From assembly GCF_019402645.1 (NCBI RefSeq), contig NZ_VKKS01000001.1, forward strand, positions 2,365,794 through 2,429,793: 64,000 nt of DNA. Direction: 5' to 3'. Positions 19,679-31,455 of the stretch are shown in pieces. Source of the DNA: Morganella morganii (lineage in GTDB: Bacteria > Pseudomonadota > Gammaproteobacteria > Enterobacterales > Enterobacteriaceae). Made by a program: the position numbers and the translations under genes. Numbering within the stretch: the stretch's first letter is position 1; every line of letters starts with the position of its first letter. The notes under the pieces were generated by a model. That model saw only the letters and a list, made by a program, of their open reading frames with translations, had not been told where the DNA came from and ran no database searches.

Positions 19679-19923
19679 ATCGACCTCCCGTCCTGATAAT
19701 GGATATTATTCATAAGAGGGATACTTTATCGCAAAGCCGGGTTATTGTCGCTGTGATTCAGCCCTGCCCCACACAAACGGAACAGCAGAAACAACCGCCG
19801 TTACAATACATTATCCCTCTTACACGTCATTTTTATACGATCAGTTTCAGAAGCATCTGTACTTCAGATAACGAGTATGACGTAAAAACGGATTCGATTC
19901 AGTGACGGGAAAAACGGAAAAAG

Positions 19924-19953
19924 AAAAACCCCGCTCAAAGAGCAGGGTTTTTA
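19924..19953 (-). terminator. Terminator of the tRNA operon
   Basis: On the minus strand a CCCTGCTC / GAGCGGGG stem with a short TTT loop is followed by five T. It lies 2 bp past the last tRNA-Arg. Confidence 0.85.
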
Positions 19954-19955
19954 TA

Positions 19956-20032
19956 TGGTGCACCCGAGAGGATTCGAACCTCTGACCGCCCGGTTCGTAG
20001 CCGGGTACTCTATCCAGCTGAGCTACGGGTGC
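19956..20032 (-). tRNA. tRNA-Arg(ACG), copy 4 (last in the operon)
   Basis: 77 nt with encoded CCA. The anticodon loop CTACGAA gives ACG, which is normally edited to ICG and reads CGU, CGC and CGA. Acceptor stem GCACCCG/CGGGTGC and TTCGAAT T loop are intact. The sequence is identical to the three upstream copies, equivalent to the E. coli argV-argY-argZ-argQ array. Confidence 0.97.
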
Positions 20033-20057
20033 TGAATATGAGATAAGAGAGGAAGAA

Positions 20058-20134
20058 TGGTGCACCCGAGAGGATTCGAACCTCTGACCGCCCGGTTCGT
20101 AGCCGGGTACTCTATCCAGCTGAGCTACGGGTGC
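20058..20134 (-). tRNA. tRNA-Arg(ACG), copy 3
   Basis: 77 nt with encoded CCA, identical to the other three copies and separated from copy 4 by 25 bp. Confidence 0.97.
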
Positions 20135-20186
20135 ATTGCATACTAATTCTGTTACCGGAAATCAGTTTTGAAATAAGGTGATAAGA

Positions 20187-20263
20187 TGGTGCACCCGAGA
20201 GGATTCGAACCTCTGACCGCCCGGTTCGTAGCCGGGTACTCTATCCAGCTGAGCTACGGGTGC
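20187..20263 (-). tRNA. tRNA-Arg(ACG), copy 2
   Basis: 77 nt with encoded CCA, identical to the other copies and separated from copy 3 by 52 bp. Confidence 0.97.
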
Positions 20264-20323
20264 GTACCTTAAAACATCTTTTCAGAACTGATTTTTTTAT
20301 TTTAGCATTTTCTTTTGCCAAAA

Positions 20324-20354
20324 TAAAAACCCCATGACAGTATCGTGGGGTTTA
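20324..20354 (-). terminator. Terminator-like hairpin inside the tRNA operon
   Basis: On the minus strand AAACCCCA and TGGGGTTT form an 8 bp stem with an 11-base loop, followed by TTATTTT. It lies directly after the first tRNA-Arg and before the other three. It may cause partial termination or serve as a processing site. Confidence 0.6.
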
Positions 20355-20356
20355 AA

Positions 20357-20433
20357 TGGTGCACCCGAGAGGATTCGAACCTCTGACCGCCCGGTTCGTA
20401 GCCGGGTACTCTATCCAGCTGAGCTACGGGTGC
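20357..20433 (-). tRNA. tRNA-Arg(ACG), copy 1 (first Arg copy)
   Basis: 77 nt with encoded CCA, identical to the other copies. It follows tRNA-Ser after 8 bp and is followed by a terminator-like hairpin. Confidence 0.97.
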
Positions 20434-20441
20434 AATCTGAA

Positions 20442-20534
20442 TGGCGGTGAGAGAGGGATTCGAACCCTCGATGCAGCTTTTGACCGCATACTCCCTTAGC
20501 AGGGGAGCGCCTTCAGCCTCTCGGCCATCTCACC
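20442..20534 (-). tRNA. serV: tRNA-Ser(GCT)
   Basis: 93 nt with encoded CCA and a long variable arm. The anticodon GCT (CTGCTAA loop) reads AGC and AGU. It is nearly identical to E. coli serV and is the first gene of the serV-arg tRNA operon. Confidence 0.97.
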
Positions 20535-20595
20535 ATTGTTTCAGACCACACAACGATAATTTCCGTTTCCGTCATCTCGTCGTCGTGTGGCGCAC

Positions 20596-20623
20596 ATATT
20601 ACTTTCCCCCACTGAGAAGTCAA
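20596..20623 (-). promoter_or_regulatory. Promoter of the Ser/Arg tRNA operon
   Basis: On the minus strand TTGACT (20618-20623), 16 bp, and TAATAT (20596-20601) are followed by a GC-rich discriminator (GTGCGCC). This is typical of stable-RNA promoters under growth-rate and stringent control. Confidence 0.85.
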
Positions 20624-20887
20624 ACAATTTTTCCCAACTTTTTAAGATCTCACGATCGTTTGCACAATTACCGCTCACTATGTTGATTTTCACAACGATA
20701 CGTGTGTTTTTACGGCAACATGATTCACATCAGAATAATGATGCGGTACAGAGAAAATCCGGCAGTGAGGGAGAAAGTAACAGAATGACGGGCGATTTTT
20801 GCAGGAAAAAAAGTGAGAAACCGGGATAATAGCAACAGAAAGAAAAAGAAGAAGGCGCCCGTCGCGGTAACGAGCGCACCTCAAAAC

Positions 20888-21079
20888 TTAATAGTTATTA
20901 TTATTGGGTTGAGATTTTTCAGCCTGGATCCGCTGGTAAATTTCTTCACGGTGAACAGAAACCTCTTTTGGGGCGTTGACACCAATTCGTACCTGGTTTC
21001 CTTTAACACCCAGTACAGTCACTGTTACCTCATCGCCTATCATGAGTGTTTCACCAACTCGACGAGTCAGAATAAGCAT
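20888..21079 (-). CDS. csrA: Carbon storage regulator CsrA
   Basis: A 63-residue RNA-binding homodimer that binds GGA motifs in mRNA leaders and controls glycogen synthesis, motility and biofilm formation. It begins [17 protein letters not shown] and is identical or nearly so to E. coli over the first 55 residues; only the short tail differs (SQPNNNNY). It has an AAGGAG site before the ATG. It lies between alaS and the tRNA operon, the E. coli order. Confidence 0.98.
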
Positions 21080-21308
21080 TCTTTGCTCCTTGAAATATTA
21101 AAAGAGTCGGGCCACTGAATTTACCCGCCATTATCCATCCAACACCGTGAAAGCGTATAGCAATGATTATTTGTAAACTATATGTAGTTTTATACACATT
21201 GCAATATTTAGTGTAGTTAAAAATTGCGACCTGACGTTAGTGATACAAAGACGTTATCACCAATAACAGGAGCACACCTGAGCGCACTCCTGTTCAGATT
21301 TACCCAGA

Positions 21309-23936
21309 CTACAGGTGAGATGCCACCCAGCTTTCAACGCTTGCCATCGCAGCAGGTAAAGCAGCGGTATCTGTCCCGCCGGCTTGTGCCATATCCGGGC
21401 GGCCGCCCCCTTTACCGCCGATTTGTTCAGCAATAAAGGCAACCAGTTCGCCGGCTTTGACTTTGCCGGTCAGATCTTTTGTTACACCTGCAATGAGGCT
21501 AACTTTATCATCACTGATAGTTGAAAGCACAATAATTCCAGAGCTTAATTGATTTTTTAGATCATCAACCATCGTCCGCAGCATTTTAGGTTCGGCGTTA
21601 GTCAGTTGTTTCACCAGGAGTTTAACACCGCTCACCGAAACGGCATCTTTGGTCATGGAGGAACTTTCCTGCGCTGCCTGCTGTTCTTTGAGTTGCTGTA
21701 ACTCTTTTTCCAGGGTGCGGATTTTATCCAGCGCAGCTTTGACTTTCTCACCGACACCGGCTTCATCACTTTTCACCAGCTGAGCAACCGAAGAGAGTGC
21801 ATCAGACTGCTGATTCACACTTTCCAGCGCACCGATACCGGTGACTGCTTCAATACGGCGGATACCGGCCGCTGTGGCGGATTCACTGATAATACGGAAC
21901 AGACCAATGTCACCGGTGCGCGCAGCGTGAGTACCGCCACACAGCTCGGTTGAGAAATCCCCCATGCTCAGTACACGGACACATTCATCATATTTTTCAC
22001 CGAACAGTGCCATCGCACCTTTGGCCTTCGCGTCTTCCAGATCCATAAGCTCAGTCACAACCGGTTCATTGTTACGGATTTCGGCGTTGACCAGTGCTTC
22101 CACTTCACGGATTTGTGCCGGTGTCATGGCTTCAAAATGTGAGAAGTCAAAACGCAGGTATTTATCGTTCACCAGCGAGCCTTTCTGTGACACATGCTCA
22201 CCCAGAACCCGGCGCAGTGCAGCATGCATCAGGTGCGTTGCCGAGTGGTTCAGACGGATGGCATTACGGCGCTCTTCATCAATTCTTGCCGTAATTTTAT
22301 GGTTTACAGTCAGTTTACCGCTGTCCACACGACCGGCATGGCCAATCGCCTGGCCGTACTTCTGAGTATCCAGAACGCTGAACTGTGCATCGTTGCCGGA
22401 CAGCACACCGGTATCACCAACCTGGCCGCCGGATTCCGCATAAAACGCGGTTTTATCCAGGATCACCAGACCTTCATCGCCGGTATTCAGTTCTGTGACC
22501 GGCTGACCTTCTTTGTACAGCGCAACAATGGTTGCCGCCTGCTCATTGTGATCATAACCGGAGAAATCACTGCGCTTATCCACTTTGATAAGACTGTTGT
22601 AGTCCGCACCAAAGCCGCTGTTTTCACGGGCACGGCGGCGCTGCTCTTCCATCGCGGCTTCAAAACCGGCCTCATCCACTTTCAGGTTGCGCTCACGGCA
22701 GACATCAGCCGTCAGATCCAGCGGGAAACCATAGGTGTCATAAAGACGGAATGCCGCTTCACCGCTCAGGGTATCCCCGGTCAGTGAGGCTAATTCATCA
22801 TCCAGCAGTTGCAGGCCGCGTTCCAGTGTACGGGCAAACTGCTCTTCTTCTGATTTCAGCACTTTCTCAACCATCACACGCTGACGGGCCAGTTCTTCAC
22901 CGGCAGATCCCATCACGTCGATCAGTGGCGCCACCAGCTTATAGAAGAAGGTGTTTTTCGCGCCCAGCATGTAACCATGACGGACTGCACGACGGATGAT
23001 ACGGCGCAGTACATAACCGCGGCCTTCATTGGACGGAATAACGCCATCACAAATCAGGAAGGCACAGGAGCGGATATGGTCGGCGATCACGCGCAGTGAT
23101 TTGCTGGTCAGGTCGTCAGCACCGGTCACTTTCGCCACATCCGCGATCAGTTTACGGAACAGGTCGATATCATAATTAGAGTTTACATGCTGAAGAACCG
23201 CTGTAATACGTTCCAGGCCCATACCGGTATCAACAGATGGCTTAGGCAGCGGCTCTAATGTACCGTCGGACTGACGGTTGAACTGCATAAAGACGATATT
23301 CCAGATCTCAATATAACGGTCGCCGTCTTCTTCCGGTGATCCCGGAGGGCCGCCCCAGATATGGTCGCCATGATCATAGAAAATTTCAGTACACGGACCG
23401 CAGGGGCCGGTATCGCCCATCTGCCAGAAGTTGTCAGAGGCGTATCGTGCACCTTTGTTATCACCGATGCGGATAATGCGTTCAGCCGGAACACCGACTT
23501 CATCTTTCCAGATATTGTACGCTTCATCATCTGTTGCATAAACAGTTACCCACAGCTTGTCTTTCGGCAGATTAAACCATTCTTTACCGGTCAGCAGTTC
23601 CCAGGCGAAATTGATGGCATCATGCTTGAAGTAATCCCCGAAACTGAAGTTGCCCAGCATTTCGAAGAAAGTATGGTGACGTGCAGTGTAGCCGACGTTT
23701 TCCAGATCGTTGTGCTTACCACCGGCACGGACACAGCGTTGTGCTGTGGTGGCGCGGGTGTAAGGACGTTTATCCAGACCGAGGAAAACATCTTTGAATT
23801 GGTTCATCCCTGCATTAGTAAAAAGCAGCGTTGGGTCGTTATTTGGAACCAGCGAACTGCTCTGGACAATCTGATGTCCTTTTGTATGGAAAAAGTCGAG
23901 AAACGCCTGACGGATCTCAGCGGTGCTTTTGCTCAT
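21309..23936 (-). CDS. alaS: Alanyl-tRNA synthetase AlaS
   Basis: Charges tRNA-Ala and clears mischarged Ser/Gly-tRNA-Ala. The 875-residue protein has the class II catalytic core (about 1-440), an editing domain with the zinc motif HxxxH ([11 protein letters not shown]) and [13 protein letters not shown], a coiled coil near 725-760, and a glycine-rich C-Ala domain with [15 protein letters not shown]. In E. coli recX sits between recA and alaS; here alaS directly follows recA after about 370 bp of non-coding DNA. Confidence 0.98.
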   Translation of the reverse strand: MSKSTAEIRQAFLDFFHTKGHQIVQSSSLVPNNDPTLLFTNAGMNQFKDVFLGLDKRPYTRATTAQRCVRAGGKHNDLENVGYTARHHTFFEMLGNFSFGDYFKHDAINFAWELLTGKEWFNLPKDKLWVTVYATDDEAYNIWKDEVGVPAERIIRIGDNKGARYASDNFWQMGDTGPCGPCTEIFYDHGDHIWGGPPGSPEEDGDRYIEIWNIVFMQFNRQSDGTLEPLPKPSVDTGMGLERITAVLQHVNSNYDIDLFRKLIADVAKVTGADDLTSKSLRVIADHIRSCAFLICDGVIPSNEGRGYVLRRIIRRAVRHGYMLGAKNTFFYKLVAPLIDVMGSAGEELARQRVMVEKVLKSEEEQFARTLERGLQLLDDELASLTGDTLSGEAAFRLYDTYGFPLDLTADVCRERNLKVDEAGFEAAMEEQRRRARENSGFGADYNSLIKVDKRSDFSGYDHNEQAATIVALYKEGQPVTELNTGDEGLVILDKTAFYAESGGQVGDTGVLSGNDAQFSVLDTQKYGQAIGHAGRVDSGKLTVNHKITARIDEERRNAIRLNHSATHLMHAALRRVLGEHVSQKGSLVNDKYLRFDFSHFEAMTPAQIREVEALVNAEIRNNEPVVTELMDLEDAKAKGAMALFGEKYDECVRVLSMGDFSTELCGGTHAARTGDIGLFRIISESATAAGIRRIEAVTGIGALESVNQQSDALSSVAQLVKSDEAGVGEKVKAALDKIRTLEKELQQLKEQQAAQESSSMTKDAVSVSGVKLLVKQLTNAEPKMLRTMVDDLKNQLSSGIIVLSTISDDKVSLIAGVTKDLTGKVKAGELVAFIAEQIGGKGGGRPDMAQAGGTDTAALPAAMASVESWVASHL

Positions 23937-24307
23937 ATTTATCCCGAAATCAAGCTGAAATAATAAGATTTATGAATTGCGAAACAGACTGTGAAGCCGC
24001 TCCGATTCAACCTTCGGATCAATCATGGCGGAGAGAAATTTAAGGTTTTCCCTTGAACATTAATTCCCAGATAAATCCATTCGCTGTACCCATTGTAAAG
24101 CGAATAAACTTTTTCTGAAAGTCTGTTCGTACAAACGGCGCTCATCCGGCCGGGAGAAGAGTTTCTGTATCAGGAACACGGTATGAAAGGCAGAGGAAGA
24201 GCATTGTCCGCAGACAAAAAGAAAGCTGTACCCGACACGGATACAGCTTTCATAATAACCAAATGATTTTATTGCATTAAATTATAAAACACATGCGATT
24301 TTACGGA
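23937..24307 (-). other. Non-coding gap between recA and alaS; recX absent
   Basis: This is about 370 bp holding the recA terminator and an otherwise unassigned stretch. On the minus strand one frame stays open for roughly 40 codons after a possible GTG (ending GNLSG-like, MDLSGN), but it shows no RecX features and no ribosome site. E. coli has recX here. An alaS promoter must also lie in this gap. Confidence 0.7.
24215..24251 (-). terminator. recA intrinsic terminator
   Basis: On the minus strand a 10 bp stem (GAAAGCTGTA / TACAGCTTTC) with an 11-base loop is followed by TTTTTG. It is 57 bp past the recA stop. Confidence 0.9.
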
Positions 24308-25465
<1,158 letters not shown>

Positions 25466-25479
<14 letters not shown>

Positions 25480-25987
25480 GTGATTTTTTCGTCAGAATTG
25501 CAATTAATCCGTCGAGCCCTTTCATCACCGCCTGACAGCGCACCGCATTGCGATTGCCCGGAAAACACCAGCAGCGGGCAGCGGTTTTTATCCCTGCTTT
25601 TTCCCGCCACGCCCAGCCGAACCAGACTGTACCAACCGGCTTTTCGTCACTGCCGCCGTCCGGTCCGGCTATGCCGCTGACAGAGACAGCTAAATCCGCG
25701 CCTGCGGTGTCCAGCGCCCCGGCGGCCATTTCCCGCACCACCGCCTCACTGACCGCACCGAAAGCAGATAATGACTGTTCTGATACACCGATCATACTGT
25801 GTTTGGCATCATTACTGTAGGTGACAAAACCGCGCTGAAAATACGCCGAACTCCCGGCAATATCTGTGATCACCTTGGCAATCCACCCGCCGGTGCAGGA
25901 TTCTGCCGCCGTGACGCTGAGACCTGACTCAAGGAGATAATGCCCCAGTTCCGTACTGCGCCGGGTCAGTGCCTGCTCATCATGCAT
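25466..25987 (-). CDS. pncC: Nicotinamide-nucleotide amidohydrolase PncC (CinA C-terminal family)
   Basis: Deamidates NMN to nicotinate mononucleotide for NAD recycling. The 173-residue single-domain protein has the family motifs ESGLSVTAAESCTGG, the YSNDAKHSMIGV segment and SVSGIAGPDGG. It is a few residues longer than E. coli YgaD/PncC. It starts 3 bp after lplT, which suggests an aas-lplT-pncC operon, and its 3' end runs into the recA promoter. Confidence 0.94.
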
Positions 25988-25990
25988 CTG

Positions 25991-27196
25991 TCACTCCTGT
26001 TGTGAAATCTGTTTTTTACGGCGGATATCCCAGAGCCATAATCCGCCGATCGCCAGGGCAAACAGGCTGCCGAAAGTCGCGCCGATCACCACCACCGGCA
26101 CACCCGCTTTGACCGCCAGAGAGTAGAGCCCCAGCATCAGCAGCATCGCGCCGTTTTCCCCCATATTTTGTACCGCGATGGCATTCCCCGCCCCGACCGT
26201 CTCTTTACCGCGCTTTTGCAGCAGCGCATTGAGCGGCACCACAAACAGGCCGCCGAATACACCGAGCATAACCAGTGTGATACCGGCCGGCAACACAGAG
26301 GTCCGGAAGATGAAAATAACGACCATCACTCCGATCAGGATCCCGGCCGGCATACAGCGGCGTACTGTTTCCAGAGTAATGAAGCGGGCAGCCAGTCCGG
26401 CCCCGGCCACAATCCCGATAGCAACCATCGCATTAAGCAGGGTCGGCATGGTCTGGCCGGTAATTCCCAGTGCCGCCGGTACCCACAATACCAGCATCAG
26501 CCGCAGTGTCACCCCGGCCCCCCAGAACAGACTGGTGCCGGTCAGGGAAAAACGGCTTTCCTGATTTTTCCACAGAGATACCGTGGCGCGAAAGAAGGAG
26601 ATCACCATCGTGCGCGGATTACAGCTCAGGCCGGTTTTTGCCGGCGGCAGGCGCGGAATATAGATGTTGGTCACCGCCGCCAGTGCGTACATCACCGTAC
26701 ATAAAACCAGCGCCATCGTAATATGGTAATCGGACAGGAAACCGCCTGTCACCGATCCCAGCAGGATCGCCACAATGGTCGACGCTTCAATCAGCCCGTT
26801 GGCTTTAACCAGTTGTTCACCGGTGGTCAGCTCGCCAAGGATCCCGTATTTTGCCGGGGAATAGGCAGCAGCCCCCACCCCGATCAGCCCGTATCCCAGG
26901 AACGGATCCGCACCGAAACAGATCACCACCGCGCCGAACAGCTTACAACCATTCGACACCAGCATCACCCGTCCTTTCGGGAAGCTGTCAGCAATCTGTC
27001 CGACAAACGGTGCCAGAACAATGAAAGTCAGCACAAACACCATTTGCAGCATCGGCTGGCTCCACTCCGGGTAATGCCGGGCGCTGAGCTGCGCAAGGAT
27101 GGCGAACAGAATCGCGTTATCCGCAAACGCGGTAATAAACTGTGAAATCAGTACCGCTTTCATGCCTTTGTTCAGTAACGGGGCGGGTGCTGTCAT
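25991..27196 (-). CDS. lplT: Lysophospholipid transporter LplT
   Basis: A major-facilitator-family flippase that moves 2-acyl-lysophospholipids across the inner membrane for re-acylation by Aas. The 401-residue protein has about twelve hydrophobic segments and the conserved start [26 protein letters not shown]. Its ATG overlaps the aas stop by 4 bp (ATGA), so translation is probably coupled. In E. coli aas-lplT lies next to galR, not next to recA. Confidence 0.95.
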   Translation of the reverse strand: MTAPAPLLNKGMKAVLISQFITAFADNAILFAILAQLSARHYPEWSQPMLQMVFVLTFIVLAPFVGQIADSFPKGRVMLVSNGCKLFGAVVICFGADPFLGYGLIGVGAAAYSPAKYGILGELTTGEQLVKANGLIEASTIVAILLGSVTGGFLSDYHITMALVLCTVMYALAAVTNIYIPRLPPAKTGLSCNPRTMVISFFRATVSLWKNQESRFSLTGTSLFWGAGVTLRLMLVLWVPAALGITGQTMPTLLNAMVAIGIVAGAGLAARFITLETVRRCMPAGILIGVMVVIFIFRTSVLPAGITLVMLGVFGGLFVVPLNALLQKRGKETVGAGNAIAVQNMGENGAMLLMLGLYSLAVKAGVPVVVIGATFGSLFALAIGGLWLWDIRRKKQISQQE

Positions 27197-29346
27197 ACCT
27201 GCGGCTCCTGTAATGCCTGTTGTTTCAGTGTGACAAAGTCAGGTTTACCGCTGCCGAGCACCGGCAGTTGTCTGATATGACGGATATCACGCGGAACCGC
27301 CAGTTCCGGTAGTCCTTTCGCTTTTGCTTCTGCCAGCAACTGTGCACGATCCAGTTCACTGTCAGTGGTAAACATCACCAGGGCTTCGCCGCGTTTCGCA
27401 TCCGGTTTCGTCACCACGGCGTGCAGTTTATCCGGTGAGACACCCAGTGCCAGTTGCTCAACACTCTCCAGCGAGATCATTTCACCGGCCAGTTTGGCAA
27501 AACGTTTCACCCGTCCGCGGATAGTGATAAATCCGTCTTTATCCACCGTGACGATATCGCCGGTGTCATACCAGCCAATCTGAACCTCACCCTGCGCATT
27601 TTCCGCTGACGGCGGTTCAGTCTGACCCGGTTTTTCCACCCGCAGATAACCTTTCATCACATTCGGGCCGCGAACCTGCAACAGTCCGCCGTTTTCAATC
27701 CCGGTAACCGGCAGCAGGCGTGCCTCCATACCCGGCATCAGTCGTCCGGCCGTGCCGGTACGGGCAGCCATCGGTACGTTAATGGAAATTACCGGCGCAC
27801 ACTCTGTCACCCCGTAGCCTTCAAGGATCCGCAAACCAAATTTATCCTGCCAGACCTGTTTGGTACCTTCCGCCAGTTTTTCCGCCCCGGCCACCGCATA
27901 GCGGACACGCGCAAAATCATACGGATGAGCAAAACGGGCATAGTTGGCGAGAAAGGTGGATGTGCCGAAAATCACGGTACAATTCTGATCATAAATCAGC
28001 TCCGGCACCATACGGTAATGCAGCGGACTCGGATAAAGGAAGATCCGGCTGCCGCACAGCAGCGGCGTGATAAGCCCGGCGGTCAGGCCGAAGGCATGAA
28101 ACAGCGGCAGTGCGGACATAAACCGGTCTTTCGGCGTGAAATCCGCAACCGCTTTAATCTGCTCCACATTAGCCAGCAGAGAGTCATGGCTGTGTACCAC
28201 GCCTTTCGGTGTACCTTCAGAGCCTGAGGTAAAGAGAATAATTGCATCATCTTCCGGCTTCTGCGGCAGCAGTGCCGCCTGCGGCGTGACCAGATGACGC
28301 ATCACCCACAACTTGTCCTTCAGGGTAACTGACAATTTTGCCTCTTCCAGATAAACCCAGTTGGCTTCTGTCAGTTGCTCCGGCAGATGTGTCAGTTTGC
28401 CCTTTTCCAGAAACTGACGCGAGGTGATGATGGTATTAATACCCGCCGCTTTCATGGCATTACGCAACCCGGCGACACCCGCGGTGTAATTCAGCAGTGC
28501 CGGAATACGGCGGCGCATGGAGGCACCGAGGATCGCCGCCCCCATAACCGTGGCATTCGGCAGCAGGAAGCCGGTGCGTTCGCCCTCTTTGGTATAATGA
28601 CTGATAATGCAGCTCAGTCCGAGGGATTTTTTCAGCAGTCCCTGATAACTGTCCTCTCTGAAATTAATGTCATCAATAATCCGCTGAAACCGCCCGTAAC
28701 GCTTTACCGCGCCGAGAAACGCCTGCGGCAGTGTCAGTGACGGGCGGCACGCCATGCGTGCGTTCATCATAATGTCGCGCAGATGTTCCCCCGCCAGACG
28801 GCGGCGCTCTGCAGCACGGGGTGCCTCCGGCATCGGAATGGTTTCAGGCGGCAGAATATGGATGGTGATGGCCGGGAAAAAGTGACTTTTGATCACTTTC
28901 CGCATCCGGCTGAAATAAGTCAGTTCCGCGCCGTCAATCCGCACCGGGATCACTTTTGCTCCGGTTTTGGCAGCAATAAAGGCAGCCCCGTCATAGATCT
29001 TCATCAGAGAATCCGTGATAGTCACCCGCCCTTCCGGGAAGATCACTATCTGACGTCCCTTCTCCACTTCACGGATCAGATGCCGCAGTGCCAGCGGATT
29101 ACGCGGATCCACCGGAATAATATCGGCAATGGGTTTTAAACAGCGGATGAAAAACGGCGTGGCATAATTGGTGTACATCGCGAACACAGGCCGGGTCGGC
29201 AGAAATAACCCCAGCAGAACACCATCAATAAAAGAGGCATGATTCGGCGTGATAACACTTCGCGGTTGATTAAGATTACTCAGGTCACCGGTAACACGAA
29301 TGCGGAATAATCCGCGGAACAGTGCACGTAACACATTCATCAACAT
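27193..29346 (-). CDS. aas: Aas: 2-acylglycerophosphoethanolamine acyltransferase / acyl-ACP synthetase
   Basis: A bifunctional inner-membrane enzyme that re-acylates lysophosphatidylethanolamine. The 717-residue protein has an N-terminal PlsC-like domain with the acyltransferase box NHASFIDG (about 36) and FPEGRVT (about 103), followed by an AMP-binding synthetase domain with [26 protein letters not shown] and the YDTGDIV loop. It is the first gene of aas-lplT-pncC. The 154 bp upstream hold no gene; the OmrA/OmrB sRNAs that flank aas in E. coli are not visible. Confidence 0.96.
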   Translation of the reverse strand: MLMNVLRALFRGLFRIRVTGDLSNLNQPRSVITPNHASFIDGVLLGLFLPTRPVFAMYTNYATPFFIRCLKPIADIIPVDPRNPLALRHLIREVEKGRQIVIFPEGRVTITDSLMKIYDGAAFIAAKTGAKVIPVRIDGAELTYFSRMRKVIKSHFFPAITIHILPPETIPMPEAPRAAERRRLAGEHLRDIMMNARMACRPSLTLPQAFLGAVKRYGRFQRIIDDINFREDSYQGLLKKSLGLSCIISHYTKEGERTGFLLPNATVMGAAILGASMRRRIPALLNYTAGVAGLRNAMKAAGINTIITSRQFLEKGKLTHLPEQLTEANWVYLEEAKLSVTLKDKLWVMRHLVTPQAALLPQKPEDDAIILFTSGSEGTPKGVVHSHDSLLANVEQIKAVADFTPKDRFMSALPLFHAFGLTAGLITPLLCGSRIFLYPSPLHYRMVPELIYDQNCTVIFGTSTFLANYARFAHPYDFARVRYAVAGAEKLAEGTKQVWQDKFGLRILEGYGVTECAPVISINVPMAARTGTAGRLMPGMEARLLPVTGIENGGLLQVRGPNVMKGYLRVEKPGQTEPPSAENAQGEVQIGWYDTGDIVTVDKDGFITIRGRVKRFAKLAGEMISLESVEQLALGVSPDKLHAVVTKPDAKRGEALVMFTTDSELDRAQLLAEAKAKGLPELAVPRDIRHIRQLPVLGSGKPDFVTLKQQALQEPQV

Positions 29347-29500
29347 ACTGAATTCCCTGTGTATTTATTATTTCGCCAATCGGTTCGGCGGGCAGACGCC
29401 TTAATAATAACACAGCGGATTGATTAACCAACTGACGGAATGGTACGGGATTACCTTTATTCGATTTGTGTCACTGTTCACAATAACACGGCTGTAAACA

Positions 29501-30034
29501 CTATACGGCAGTGCGGATGCGGGTGCAGATATAGCTGATAAGCTCCGGTACCGGACGGGTGGCATCCACCACGATATCCGCGCATTCCAGATAGAGCGGC
29601 TCACGCTTGCTCAGTACTTCCGCCATTTCTTCCACAATACATTTACCGGTCAGGCTCGGGCGCTGATGCGCCTGTGGCGTGTGTGATAATCGTTCTGCCA
29701 GGGTTTCAGCACCGGCGCGTAAATACACCACTTTACCGGTTGACTGCATAAACGCCCGGTTTTCCGGCGCCATCACAATCCCGCCGCCTGTGGACACCAG
29801 ATGCCGCGGTTTACTGACCTGACGCAGCACATCACTTTCCAGTTCACGGAAACTGCGCCAGCCCGATTGTTCCACCAGCTGAGAGATAGACATCCGGCAC
29901 TGTTCCGTCACGCAGGCATCGGTGTCAATAAAATCGTACAATAATGCCTGAGCCAGCGGTTTACCCAACGTAGTTTTACCTGCCCCGCGGGCGCCGATAA
30001 GATAAATAATCGGTTTATCATCCTGATGATTCAT
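29501..30034 (-). CDS. aroL: Shikimate kinase AroL-type
   Basis: Phosphorylates shikimate at the 3-hydroxyl in the aromatic pathway. The ATG at 30034 gives 177 residues; an in-frame TTG at 30055 is less likely because it abuts a TyrR-like box. P-loop GARGAGKTT, the shikimate-binding DTDACV, STGGGIV and the LID segment (RPSLTGK) are visible. GIVMAPENRAFMQSTGKVVYLRA is closer to E. coli AroL than to AroK. E. coli aroL is TyrR-controlled, and tandem TyrR-like boxes precede this gene. Confidence 0.9.
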   Translation of the reverse strand: MNHQDDKPIIYLIGARGAGKTTLGKPLAQALLYDFIDTDACVTEQCRMSISQLVEQSGWRSFRELESDVLRQVSKPRHLVSTGGGIVMAPENRAFMQSTGKVVYLRAGAETLAERLSHTPQAHQRPSLTGKCIVEEMAEVLSKREPLYLECADIVVDATRPVPELISYICTRIRTAV

Positions 30035-30056
30035 ACTATCCGCTTTCCCCGCCAAG

Positions 30057-30096
30057 TGTTCATAATATTTTACATAGGTGTAAATTAAGATGGCCT
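30057..30096 (-). promoter_or_regulatory. Tandem TyrR-like boxes upstream of aroL
   Basis: On the minus strand TGTAAAATATTATGAACA (30057-30074) matches 10 of 12 TyrR positions. AGGCCATCTTAATTTACA (30079-30096) has a perfect right half and keeps G-N14-C. The centres are 22 bp apart, about two helical turns, the usual strong/weak pairing for repression. A TATGAT -10 lies just upstream. Confidence 0.65.
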
Positions 30097-30189
30097 ATCA
30101 TAGCGTACTCAGATAAAAAGCAAAAGCGGCGATCCGCAGAACGGACTTTCATCCGGCAAAAAACGTCCTGCGGATGCCTGATGATCCGC

Positions 30190-31443
30190 TTATGAGCGGA
30201 TCGTGTGGTCACCGCTGCCGATCCATTTATAGGTCGTCAGTGCTGCCAGCCCCATCGGGCCCCGGGCATGCAGTTTCTGTGTACTGACCGCAACTTCCGC
30301 CCCCAGTCCGAATTGACCGCCATCAGTGAAACGGGTGCTGGCATTGATGTACACAGCTGATGAATCAATATTTGATACGAAATAATCAGCCTGAGACATA
30401 GATTGCGTCAGAATTGATTCTGAGTGCTGTGTACCGTAATGACGTATATGCTCAATCGCACCGTCAATATCCTTTACAATCACCACATTCAGATCGAGTG
30501 ACAGCCATTCATCCGACAATTGTGCATCAGTCACGGCTTCCGCCTTCGCCGGGCCGTTTTTCAGCAGCGCCAGCGCAGCAGAGTCAGCATGGAGGGTGAC
30601 ATTGTCCGCCGCCATGTTATCACTCAGTAACGGCAGAAATTCCGCCGCAATTTTTTCATGTACCAGCAGCGTTTCCACCGCATTACAGACACCCGGGCGC
30701 TGCACTTTGGCATTTTTGATGACCGGCAGTGCTTTATGCAGATCAGCTGTTTCATCAACAAAAATATGACACACACCGATACCGCCGGTGATCACCGGAA
30801 TAGTGGACTGCTCACGGCATAAACGGTGCAGACCGGCACCGCCGCGCGGAATAAGAATATCCACATAGCGATCCATTTTCAGCAATTCATTTACCAGTGT
30901 GCGATCCGGATTATCAATGGTCTGAATCGCCGCCTGCGGCAGACCGCACTCACTGAGAGCCTGTTGGATCACACTGACCATTGCCACATTAGTGTTGTGT
31001 GTTTCTTTGCCGCCGCGCAAAATCACCGCGTTACCGGTTTTCAGACACAAAGAGGCAACATCTATCGTCACATTCGGGCGTGCTTCATAAATCACACCGA
31101 CCACGCCCAGCGGCACACGGCGGCGTTCAAGACGCAGCCCGCTTTCCAGCACACCACCGTCGATCACCTCCCCGACCGGATCCGCCAGCTGACACACTTT
31201 GCGCACATCAGAAGCAATACTTTCCAGACGCGCCTGTGTCAGCAGCAGACGATCGAGCATCGCCTCTGATATGCCCTGCTCACGGGCTTTGGCGATATCG
31301 AGTTCATTGGTAGCAAGGATCGGTGCACTATTCTGTTCCAGCAGATCGGCAATGCGGGTCAGTGCCTGATTTTTCTGTTTTGCGGAAAGCTGAGCCAGTG
31401 CCCAGGAGGCGGCTTTGGCCGCTTTACCCATTTGTTCTAACAT
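30190..31443 (-). CDS. proA: Gamma-glutamyl phosphate reductase ProA
   Basis: NADPH-dependent second step of proline synthesis, making glutamate 5-semialdehyde. The 417-residue aldehyde-dehydrogenase-fold protein has the catalytic-cysteine region [17 protein letters not shown] and [15 protein letters not shown]. It follows proB after 12 bp. A perfect 8 bp inverted repeat (GATCCGCT / AGCGGATC, 30183-30202) spans its stop codon. Confidence 0.97.
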   Translation of the reverse strand: MLEQMGKAAKAASWALAQLSAKQKNQALTRIADLLEQNSAPILATNELDIAKAREQGISEAMLDRLLLTQARLESIASDVRKVCQLADPVGEVIDGGVLESGLRLERRRVPLGVVGVIYEARPNVTIDVASLCLKTGNAVILRGGKETHNTNVAMVSVIQQALSECGLPQAAIQTIDNPDRTLVNELLKMDRYVDILIPRGGAGLHRLCREQSTIPVITGGIGVCHIFVDETADLHKALPVIKNAKVQRPGVCNAVETLLVHEKIAAEFLPLLSDNMAADNVTLHADSAALALLKNGPAKAEAVTDAQLSDEWLSLDLNVVIVKDIDGAIEHIRHYGTQHSESILTQSMSQADYFVSNIDSSAVYINASTRFTDGGQFGLGAEVAVSTQKLHARGPMGLAALTTYKWIGSGDHTIRS

Positions 31444-31455
31444 ATGCTGATATCC

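Noticed and set aside
19956-20433. Four near-identical 77-bp repeats, CRISPR-like at first glance
   Set aside because: They are tRNA-Arg genes with full cloverleaf and CCA; the spacers vary from 25 to 93 bp.
24020-24200. Possible remnant of recX
   Set aside because: The open stretch has no recognisable RecX helical repeats; similarity is not above chance by eye.
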